NCBI GenBank assembly: GCA_947460915.1
Contig: CANHKJ010000193.1
Coordinates: 1-5,968 of the forward strand
Source of the DNA: Verrucomicrobiia bacterium
GTDB taxonomy: Bacteria > Verrucomicrobiota > Verrucomicrobiia > Verrucomicrobiales > Akkermansiaceae
Direction of reading: 5' to 3'
DNA length: 5,968 nt
Shown: in pieces, positions 1 to 5,339 of the stretch
Numbering within the stretch: position 1 is the stretch's first letter
Layout: every line of letters begins with the position of its first letter
The notes under the pieces: generated by a model
Told to the model about the DNA's origin: nothing
Databases searched by the model: none
Seen by the model: the letters and a program-made list of their open reading frames with translations, nothing else
Program-made: the position numbers and the translations under genes

Positions 1-1
1 A

Positions 2-400
2 AGCATCGAAAAACCACTCACTCTGCAAATCGTCCAGCGCGAGAACAACGGTGACACCCATCAGCAACTGCTTGAATACTTCGACAAACGCGCTGGCCGC
101 GACATCATCAAACGCACCGTCGGAGAAGCTGTTGTCTATCAAAAAGAGCAATTGAACTATGCATGGATTCACGAAAACCTCATCGCGAAAAACTGCATCA
201 CCTGCCATGGAGCAGGCAGCCAGCATGACTTCAGCAGCTATGAAAAACTGAGCCGTGTCATCAATCGCAGCGAGGTCGAAAAAAGCCCGATCCACGGCAT
301 GCTCCAAACCAACAGCATGCCGCCCTTCCCTTTACCTACCATTCACCCCACGCTCAAACAAGCCCTCCACGACTGGCTGCAACTCGGAGCACCGGAATAG
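2..400 (+). CDS. c-type cytochrome-domain protein, C-terminal part (5' end outside window)
   Basis: The frame is open from the left edge to a TAG at 398-400, so only the last 132 codons are visible. A covalent haem-binding motif CITCH lies at 194-208 (visible residues 65-69), followed about 37 residues later by a Met in MPPFP (codon 317-319), a plausible distal haem ligand. The end, DWLQLGAPE, matches the W-x-x-x-GAP ending usual in planctomycete/verrucomicrobial cytochrome c-like domains. The 60 residues before the haem motif contain no membrane segment and I do not recognise them. Proteins of this type are exported, because haem is attached outside the cytoplasm, and usually carry more domains upstream. 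The signal peptide or transmembrane region would lie in the missing part. An internal TTG at 152 could be mistaken for a start, but the frame continues well upstream of it. Electron transfer is inferred from the motif; the specific role is unknown. Confidence 0.8.
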   Translation, partial: SIEKPLTLQIVQRENNGDTHQQLLEYFDKRAGRDIIKRTVGEAVVYQKEQLNYAWIHENLIAKNCITCHGAGSQHDFSSYEKLSRVINRSEVEKSPIHGMLQTNSMPPFPLPTIHPTLKQALHDWLQLGAPE

Positions 401-407
401 ATTCTTG

Positions 408-447
408 ATGGAAATGATCGATTAGAAACAGATCGATAGATCTCCAT
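408..447. repeat. Imperfect hairpin in the gap between the cytochrome gene and miaB
   Basis: Nested inverted repeats lie 8 bases after the cytochrome-domain stop codon. The outer arms are ATGGA (408-412) and TCCAT (443-447); the inner arms are ATCGAT (417-422) and ATCGAT (432-437), with a 9-base loop. Because ATCGAT is self-complementary, the same bases also read as a direct repeat of GATCGAT (416-422 and 431-437). No T-run follows directly, so it is not a classical intrinsic terminator. It could be an RNA 3'-end stem or chance. The rest of 401-515 shows only the -35-like box listed separately. Confidence 0.35.
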
Positions 448-475
448 TGCTCGCTATTAGCTGATTTTCCCTCCC

Positions 476-481
476 TTGACA
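476..481 (+). promoter_or_regulatory. -35-like TTGACA box upstream of miaB
   Basis: A perfect TTGACA sits 34 bases before the miaB ATG. At 16-18 bases spacing the sequence is TCAGGTTG (498-505), which is a poor -10 element, so the promoter is only half supported. If used, the leader would be very short. Confidence 0.25.
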
Positions 482-515
482 GACGAGGTGCTTTGCTTCA
501 GGTTGTCGCTGCTCC

Positions 516-1898
516 ATGCCCAAGGTCTATTTCAAAACATACGGTTGCCAGATGAACGAACGCGATACTGAACAGGTTGCGCGCATGTTCACGGAAGGCG
601 GCTACACCCTCACCACGGATGAATCCGAGGCTGATGCGATTCTCGTCAACACTTGTTCTGTGCGCGATCAGGCCGAGCAAAAGGCCTTGGGGAAGATGAA
701 CAAAATGGGCAAAATCCGTCGCACAAAACCTCATGTCGTCTATGGCTTCATGGGCTGCATGGCGCAATCGCGCGGAGAAGAGCTTTTCAAGAGCATTCCT
801 CACCTCGATGTAGTCGTCGGCACGCAAAAATACCACAAGGTGTTTTCGTATGTGGATGAAATTCTCAAACGCCGTACCGAGGCGCGCATGGATCAACCGG
901 AACTCTCGCTGCGCGGCACGAATGTGTGCGATGTGGAGGAAGAAGATGGCTCGCAAAATACCATCCGTGATCACATCACTAAGGAACGACAAATCAGCGC
1001 CTTTGTCTCGATCATGCAAGGCTGCAACATGCGTTGCTCGTTTTGCATCGTTCCAGATACTCGTGGTAAGGAACGCAGCCGCCCCATCAGTCACATTGTC
1101 GATGAAGTGCAATCCCTTGTTGATCGCGGCGTGAAAGAGGTCAACTTGTTAGGTCAAATCGTCAATTTGTATGGACGCACCGAGTTCCCCATCGTTGGTG
1201 GTAAGTCACCTTTCGTGCAATTGTTAGAGGCTGTGCATGAGATCAATGGTCTTGAGCGCATGCGTTTTGTATCTCCGCACCCGATTGGCTTTCGCGATGA
1301 CTTGATTCAAGCTTTCGCCGATTTGCCCAAGCTGTGCTCGCACATTCACTTTCCGATGCAGAGCGGATCAGACCGCATTCTTAAGTTGATGCGACGTCCC
1401 TATCGTCACGAAAAATTTGTCGAGATCTGCGAAAAAATGAAGGCGGTTCGCCCTGACCTCGCCATCACCACTGACATCATCGTCGGCTTCCCGGGAGAAA
1501 CGGAAGAAGATTTTCAGGCGACGCTCGATACGGTTAAGCAAGTGGAGTTCGCTAACGCTTTTATCTTCCGCTACTCGAAACGCAGGAACACCCCAGCAGC
1601 GGAGATGGATGGGCAGATCGAGGAAACCGTGAAAGAAGAGCGCAATCAAATCTTGCTCGCTGCCGTGAACGAGATTTGCATGCGCCAACATGCCGCTGAA
1701 GTAGGAAAAATCGTACCGATTCTGTGCGAGGGTCCATCGCGCTACAACGAAGCCCGTCTCAGCGGCCGCACCAGCCAAAATCGCATCGTCGTATTCGAGG
1801 GCGATGCGTCACAACTGAGCGGCCAAATGCTTAATATGAAGATTGAAAGCAGCACCGGCTTCACACTTTACGGCACGCCGACAAACACTAATATCTGA
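516..1898 (+). CDS. miaB: tRNA-2-methylthio-N6-dimethylallyladenosine (ms2i6A37) synthase MiaB
   Basis: Radical-SAM methylthiotransferase that adds the 2-methylthio group to i6A at position 37 of tRNAs reading UNN codons, in the cytoplasm. At 460 residues it is near the usual family length. The N-terminal UPF0004 domain (about 1-140) has the three auxiliary-cluster cysteines C11 (YGCQMN), C47 (NTCSVRDQAE) and C81 (MGCMAQ). The radical-SAM CxxxCxxC is at C170, C174 and C177 (GCNMRCSFC). A TRAM RNA-binding domain covers roughly 390-456. The ATG at 516 puts C11 at the normal distance from the N-terminus; no Shine-Dalgarno site precedes it. Departures from the common motifs are VPDTRG (usually VPYTRG), LLGQIVN (usually LLGQNVN) and YSKRRNTPAA (usually YSPRPGTPAA); the cluster ligands are intact. 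Its substrate would be made by MiaA, which is not in the window. Alternatives in the family (RimO, MtaB) are disfavoured by YGCQMN, VNTCSVR and SPHPIGF. The gene appears to be transcribed alone. Confidence 0.96.
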   Translation: MPKVYFKTYGCQMNERDTEQVARMFTEGGYTLTTDESEADAILVNTCSVRDQAEQKALGKMNKMGKIRRTKPHVVYGFMGCMAQSRGEELFKSIPHLDVVVGTQKYHKVFSYVDEILKRRTEARMDQPELSLRGTNVCDVEEEDGSQNTIRDHITKERQISAFVSIMQGCNMRCSFCIVPDTRGKERSRPISHIVDEVQSLVDRGVKEVNLLGQIVNLYGRTEFPIVGGKSPFVQLLEAVHEINGLERMRFVSPHPIGFRDDLIQAFADLPKLCSHIHFPMQSGSDRILKLMRRPYRHEKFVEICEKMKAVRPDLAITTDIIVGFPGETEEDFQATLDTVKQVEFANAFIFRYSKRRNTPAAEMDGQIEETVKEERNQILLAAVNEICMRQHAAEVGKIVPILCEGPSRYNEARLSGRTSQNRIVVFEGDASQLSGQMLNMKIESSTGFTLYGTPTNTNI

Positions 1899-1927
1899 AA
1901 ATTCTCTGATAATACGTGAAACTGAAA

Positions 1928-1965
1928 AGAAGGAATAGCCAAACAACTTTGACGTAATTCCTTCT
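1928..1965. repeat. 9-bp perfect inverted repeat downstream of miaB
   Basis: The arms AGAAGGAAT (1928-1936) and ATTCCTTCT (1957-1965) enclose a 20-base loop. The loop can form a small inner stem, CAAA (1940-1943) with TTTG (1948-1951), closed by CAAC. It starts about 30 bases after the miaB stop and no U-tract follows, so it is not a standard intrinsic terminator on the plus strand. It may protect the miaB mRNA 3' end or bind a regulator of the next gene. A 9-bp arm pair at this spacing is unlikely by chance in a 174-base gap. Confidence 0.5.
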
Positions 1966-1976
1966 ACTTGGGAAAA

Positions 1977-1998
1977 GCATAGCATTTATGCAATTTTT
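1977..1998 (+). terminator. Weak intrinsic terminator candidate after miaB
   Basis: The stem GCATA (1977-1981) / TATGC (1987-1991) has a 5-base loop, and the T-run 1994-1998 follows (then CTTT). The 5-bp, AT-rich stem is weak for a terminator, but the position between miaB and the next plus-strand ORF is right. It may act together with the inverted repeat just upstream. Confidence 0.35.
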
Positions 1999-1999
1999 C

Positions 2000-2028
2000 T
2001 TTACATTACACTAAAAAGAGAATTCAAT
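2000..2028 (+). promoter_or_regulatory. Candidate promoter of the small ORF
   Basis: TTTACA (2000-2005) and TTCAAT (2023-2028) are separated by 17 bases in a locally AT-rich stretch, about 45 bases before the ATG at 2073. The -10 match is only fair (TTCAATAT), and the -35 overlaps the T-rich tail of the terminator candidate. Confidence 0.35.
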
Positions 2029-2072
2029 ATTTGTGTTCGCAGCGCCTTCTCCACACTCACCAATTTTCGCTG

Positions 2073-2264
2073 ATGAAATCATCGCTCTTTGTCTCTTTCA
2101 GTTCCGTATTTTTCCTGTCATGGCTGGCTTTGTCCTACACAACCAGTCTCAAACCAGCCCCGCGCATGGGTAAGGGTTCGCTGCCGATTAGTTCGGATTC
2201 TCCGGTGAAGCCATCTGAAACTGAAAAGGGCTCCTTAGAAAAAGAAGTAGCGATCTCACGCTAA
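2073..2264 (+). CDS. Small putative membrane-anchored or exported protein, unknown function
   Basis: A 63-residue ORF that I do not recognise. Residues 4-22 are an uncharged hydrophobic stretch rich in Phe, Leu, Ser and Val, preceded only by M-K. This fits an N-terminal transmembrane anchor or uncleaved signal. The remaining 40 residues are hydrophilic, rich in Ser, Pro, Lys and Glu, and probably disordered. No lipobox cysteine is present, so a lipoprotein is unlikely. I prefer the ATG at 2073 because MKSS leads straight into the hydrophobic segment; a TTG at 2031 in the same frame would add 14 polar residues. No Shine-Dalgarno site is seen. Support for a real gene is the signal-like N-terminus, a promoter candidate upstream and an apparent terminator downstream. 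Against it are the short length and lack of a recognised family. Confidence 0.5.
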   Translation: MKSSLFVSFSSVFFLSWLALSYTTSLKPAPRMGKGSLPISSDSPVKPSETEKGSLEKEVAISR

Positions 2265-2279
2265 GGTCATCGACAAAAA

Positions 2280-2990
2280 TCACACGCCACCAAATCGACG
2301 GTGGCGTTTTTGGTATTCGCGCACGGCATCGAACAGGTCACCTTGGCGGAACTCGGGCCATAGTTTGTTGACGATGACCATCTCGGCATAACTAATTTGC
2401 CAGAGCAAAAAGTTCGAGACCCGCATTTCGCCCGAAGTACGAATCAACAAATCCGGATCCGGAATGTCCACAGTGTAGAGATAGCGTGAGAACAATTGCG
2501 GAGAAATGTCCGTTAGCTCTAAGGCCCCCGATTTCACCTCTGCGGCAATCTTTTTCGTGGCCTCGGCGATTTCCTCGCGTGAGCCATAGGATAAGGCGAG
2601 CACCAGCGTAAGACTGGCATTATCCGCGGTCTTAGCAATCACCCGATTCAGCGTAGCTCTTGTTTTTGCGGGCAATCGATCCAGCTGACCAATCGCCAAA
2701 AGTCGCACATCTTGGCGCATCAAATCTGATAACTTTGATTCAAGAAATTTCTCCAATAGCAACATCAGGGCAGAGACTTCGGCCTCGGGGCGATTCCAGT
2801 TTTCGGAGGAAAAGGCATACAGTGTCAAATACTGTACTCCCATTTCCTTGCATGCATCAATCGCCTCGCGCACTGATTCGGCTCCGGCCCGATGGCCCTG
2901 CGCGCGGGGAAGACCGTGATTTTTTGCCCAGCGACCATTGCCATCCATAATGATGGCGACGTGCTGCGGAATGTCATTGTGAAGCTTCAT
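2280..2990 (-). CDS. uppS: Isoprenyl transferase (undecaprenyl diphosphate synthase)
   Basis: cis-Prenyltransferase that condenses isopentenyl diphosphate units onto farnesyl diphosphate to make the C55 lipid carrier for peptidoglycan and other envelope polymers; it acts at the cytoplasmic face of the membrane. From the ATG at 2988-2990 the protein has 236 residues. The E. coli UppS key residues are found at a constant offset of 10: D16 (MDGNGRW, catalytic), R29 and H33 (RAQGH), F60, S61, N64, W65 and R67 (AFSSENWNR), R184, R190 and S192 (RTSGEMRVS), and E203 (YAE, metal-binding). It ends in the family's RRFGG. A GTG at 3084-3086 in the same frame would add 32 residues of non-family character, crossing a palindrome in the promoter region, so I reject it. 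No Shine-Dalgarno site precedes the ATG. The frequent partners cdsA and dxr are not adjacent: the gene is bounded by a terminator and looks monocistronic. Product chain length cannot be read from sequence alone. Confidence 0.95.
   Translation of the reverse strand: MKLHNDIPQHVAIIMDGNGRWAKNHGLPRAQGHRAGAESVREAIDACKEMGVQYLTLYAFSSENWNRPEAEVSALMLLLEKFLESKLSDLMRQDVRLLAIGQLDRLPAKTRATLNRVIAKTADNASLTLVLALSYGSREEIAEATKKIAAEVKSGALELTDISPQLFSRYLYTVDIPDPDLLIRTSGEMRVSNFLLWQISYAEMVIVNKLWPEFRQGDLFDAVREYQKRHRRFGGV
2284..2311. terminator. Bidirectional intrinsic terminator overlapping the 3' end of uppS
   Basis: The stem CGCCACC (2285-2291) / GGTGGCG (2300-2306), extended by A2284-T2307, has an 8-base loop. 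On the plus strand it runs directly into TTTTT (2307-2311), ending transcripts from the small ORF. On the minus strand the stem is followed, after GTGA, by TTTTT (complement of 2275-2279), ending uppS transcripts. The stem bases are the last codons of uppS (the RRFGGV end), so coding and terminator functions share the same DNA. Confidence 0.75.
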
Positions 2991-3057
2991 GGAGTGACGA
3001 AAAAAGTTTCCCGATCCAAGCACAGAAATGTGAACGGATGATGAGAAAGCAGTGAAA

Positions 3058-3071
3058 GTTTCGTGCGAAAC
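3058..3071. promoter_or_regulatory. Palindrome GTTTCG-TG-CGAAAC, possible operator
   Basis: Perfect 6-bp arms with a 2-base centre, 68-81 bases upstream of the uppS ATG and in the divergent uppS/M3 peptidase region. The size and symmetry suit a dimeric repressor site, but no regulator is identified. It would be coding only if the rejected longer uppS start were used. Confidence 0.35.
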
Positions 3072-3140
3072 ATGCTCACTGCGCACACAGCATAGGTCTC
3101 GAGTTCGTTGCCGTCAATTCATCTGCTTGGAAAACAATCG

Positions 3141-3150
3141 TTGCGCGCAA
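3141..3150. promoter_or_regulatory. 10-bp palindrome TTGCGCGCAA, possible operator
   Basis: Fully self-complementary, 53 bases upstream of the M3 peptidase ATG. It lies between a possible alternative -35 (TTGGAA, 3127-3132) and -10 (TTTTAT, 3151-3156). A 10-bp palindrome alone is not rare, so this is weak evidence. Confidence 0.25.
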
Positions 3151-3168
3151 TTTTATCCAATTCCCTGT

Positions 3169-3196
3169 TTGCCTTTGTGGCACAAATCGCTAGCTT
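3169..3196 (+). promoter_or_regulatory. Candidate promoter of the M3 peptidase gene, possibly leaderless
   Basis: TTGCCT (3169-3174) and TAGCTT (3191-3196) are separated by 16 bases. The -10 ends 6 bases before the ATG, so transcription would start at or next to the start codon and give a leaderless or near-leaderless mRNA. A weaker alternative, TTGGAA (3127-3132) with TTTTAT (3151-3156), would give a leader of about 40 bases. Confidence 0.4.
3174..3186. promoter_or_regulatory. Palindrome TTTGTG-G-CACAAA between -35 and -10, possible operator
   Basis: Perfect 6-bp arms around a single G, lying almost entirely inside the spacer of the proposed M3 peptidase promoter, a place where a bound repressor would block RNA polymerase. 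No regulator gene is seen in the window. Confidence 0.35.
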
Positions 3197-3202
3197 TTCG
3201 CC

Positions 3203-5323
3203 ATGCATCCGTTCAACGATCCCCATTTTTATGTCCGCTGGTCCACTCTCGTTCCCTCCGCCGTAGAAGCCGACATCCGCATCGGACTTGCCGAGGCACA
3301 ATCTGGTATCGACACCATATGCGCGCTCGATCCCGTATCCTTGACCTACGAAAACACCGTCTTGGCTTTGGAAAATGCAACTGAGACACTCAATCGCGCG
3401 TGGGGTCGTTTGCATCATCTCGATTCCGTAGCAGATGAGCCCGAGCAACGTACGGCACTGAACGCAATGCTGCCAGAAGTCTCCGAATTCTACTCCTCGA
3501 TCCCGCTGAATGATCGCTTGTGGTCTGTCTTGAAAGCCTATTCCACCTCTGATGCCGTTGCATCACTGAGCCCGATCCAACTACGCCATGTGGAGGAGAC
3601 CGTGCTCGATTTCCTGCACAGCGGTGCTGATCTTCCTGCCGAGCAGAAAAAACGCATCGCTGAGATTGATGCGGAACTTTCCAAAATCACCAAACAATAT
3701 GCCGAAAACGTGCTCGATGCCACGAATGCATGGGAATTGGTCATCACCGATGAATCGCGTCTCGCAGGTCTACCATCTTCTTCCATTGCTGCCGCAAGAG
3801 CCAATGCCACGGCCAAAGGTCACGGCACCGATGAATCACCTGCCTGGCGTTTCACTCTACAGCAGCCTTCGATGTTTCCCGTCATGCAACACGCAAACGA
3901 CGATGCGCTGCGCCAAGAAATTTGGCAGGCCAGTGTCAACGTTGGGTCACATGCACCGCATGATAACAGCCAAAACGTATGGGAAATCTTGCGCCTGCGT
4001 CAGGAAAAAGCAGAGATCCTCGGTCACAAAAATTTCGCCGATCTCGTTCTGCAACGTCGCATGGCACGCAACGGCAAAACCGCACTTGCCTTTACTGAAG
4101 ACCTACACGAACGCATCGCTCGCGCATTCCGTCAGGAATACCAAGAGCTCTGCGCGTATAAGGCCGAAAACACCAACAGCCCATGCGAAGGACTGCAACC
4201 CTGGGAATTTTCCTATTGGTCAGAAAAACGTCGCAAAGAACACTTCGATCTCGATGACGAGGCCCTGCGTCCCTATTTCCCGATCGATCAAGTGATGTCC
4301 GGCATGTTTGATCTCGCCAGCACACTCTTCGGCATCCAGATCGAGAAAAAACAAACAGCTTACTACGATAAAGGTAGTAGATCCGCAAATGCCAGCGATG
4401 ATGAGATTGAAGTCTGGCATCCTGAGGTGACCTTTTACGAATTGCGCGATACAAAATCCGGAGAACACCTCGGCTCCTTCTATGCCGATTGGCATCCTCG
4501 CGAATCCAAACGCGGCGGTGCATGGATGAACCAACTCGAGACCGGATTCCCTCCGCACGATGGAATCGCGCGCCAGCCACACCTTGGTCTCATCATCGGC
4601 AACATGACGCCTCCCGTCGATGGTCAGACGGCGCTGTTCACGCACTCAGAAGTGGAAACCGTATTCCATGAATTTGGCCACCTTCTCCACGGTTTGCTCG
4701 GTAACGTTGGCGTGAAGTCGCTTTCCGGGACCAACGTGCCTTGGGATTTCGTCGAACTCCCCTCTCAGATCATGGAAAATTTCTGCTGGTGCCGCCAATC
4801 GCTCGATCTTTTCGCACGACATCACCAGACAGGTGAAGTCATCCCCGAGGCGCTCTATCAGAAAATGATCGATGCCAAAAATTACATGAGCGCCACCGTA
4901 TTCATGCGTCAGCTCGCCTTTGGCAAGCTCGATCTCGAACTACACACCAATCCCCAAGCGCATTTCGGCAAAGATCTCGATGAAGTCGAGCGTAGCATTC
5001 TCGATGCCTATCGCGTGAAAATGCTCACCGATGCTCCCGGAATGGCTCGACGCTTCAATCACCTCTTCAGCTCCCCTACAGGTTACGCCGCAGGCTACTA
5101 CTCCTACAAGTGGGCCGAAGTGCTCGATGCCGATGCCTTCACACGCTTCGAAAAAGAAGGCGTTCTCAACTCCAGCACCGGTGCCGATTTCCGCGAGCAC
5201 ATTCTCAGCAAAGGCAACTCCGCTCCTGCTGACGAACTCTATCGCCGCTTCATGGGACGTGACCCGCATCTCGAACCACTGCTCGAGCGCGCAGGTCTTC
5301 TAAACGACCCGCTCATTGCCTAA
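3203..5323 (+). CDS. prlC: M3 family zinc metallo-oligopeptidase (oligopeptidase A / PrlC type)
   Basis: Cytosolic endopeptidase that cuts short peptides, such as products of ATP-dependent proteases and cleaved signal peptides. The 706 residues are slightly longer than E. coli oligopeptidase A (about 680). The zinc site is complete: H489-E490-F491-G492-H493 (HEFGH) with the third ligand E518 in VELPSQ, 29 residues after the first His as in thimet oligopeptidase. The substrate-binding tyrosine loop GYAAGYYSY is at 627-635. The helical N-terminal domain covers roughly 1-240, including the family-typical NVWEILRLRQEKAEILGHKN region just after it. There is no signal peptide, which supports a cytoplasmic location. 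The ATG at 3203 fits the start of family members; no Shine-Dalgarno site precedes it. Dcp-type dipeptidyl carboxypeptidases share the fold, so the exact specificity and gene symbol are less certain than the family. The gene is divergent from uppS and followed after 16 bases by the cca-type gene, suggesting co-transcription. Confidence 0.94.
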   Translation: MHPFNDPHFYVRWSTLVPSAVEADIRIGLAEAQSGIDTICALDPVSLTYENTVLALENATETLNRAWGRLHHLDSVADEPEQRTALNAMLPEVSEFYSSIPLNDRLWSVLKAYSTSDAVASLSPIQLRHVEETVLDFLHSGADLPAEQKKRIAEIDAELSKITKQYAENVLDATNAWELVITDESRLAGLPSSSIAAARANATAKGHGTDESPAWRFTLQQPSMFPVMQHANDDALRQEIWQASVNVGSHAPHDNSQNVWEILRLRQEKAEILGHKNFADLVLQRRMARNGKTALAFTEDLHERIARAFRQEYQELCAYKAENTNSPCEGLQPWEFSYWSEKRRKEHFDLDDEALRPYFPIDQVMSGMFDLASTLFGIQIEKKQTAYYDKGSRSANASDDEIEVWHPEVTFYELRDTKSGEHLGSFYADWHPRESKRGGAWMNQLETGFPPHDGIARQPHLGLIIGNMTPPVDGQTALFTHSEVETVFHEFGHLLHGLLGNVGVKSLSGTNVPWDFVELPSQIMENFCWCRQSLDLFARHHQTGEVIPEALYQKMIDAKNYMSATVFMRQLAFGKLDLELHTNPQAHFGKDLDEVERSILDAYRVKMLTDAPGMARRFNHLFSSPTGYAAGYYSYKWAEVLDADAFTRFEKEGVLNSSTGADFREHILSKGNSAPADELYRRFMGRDPHLEPLLERAGLLNDPLIA

Positions 5324-5339
5324 GTCAGTTTCCCTTCCG

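Noticed and set aside
498..1112. 204-codon open frame on the minus strand over the start of miaB
   Set aside because: It lies opposite well-supported miaB codons including the cluster cysteines, and its protein has no recognisable domain; it is a shadow of miaB.
1368..1778. Minus-strand open frame within miaB
   Set aside because: Complement of conserved radical-SAM and TRAM coding sequence, with no family features of its own.
1917..2228. 13-base direct repeat TGAAACTGAAAAG at 1917-1929 and 2216-2228
   Set aside because: One such match is expected by chance at a rate of roughly 0.3 in a window of this size, the sequence is low complexity, and the second copy is inside the small ORF; there is no sign of a mobile-element boundary.
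2991..3086. N-terminal extension of uppS from a GTG at 3084-3086
   Set aside because: The extra 32 residues have no family resemblance, and starting at 2990 gives 236 residues, with all E. coli key residues at a constant offset of 10.
3588..4295. 235-codon plus-strand open frame in a second frame of the M3 peptidase gene
   Set aside because: It is entirely inside the peptidase gene, with an unnatural composition rich in Ser, Arg, Pro and Cys and no motif; the peptidase frame is intact throughout, so no frameshift is needed.
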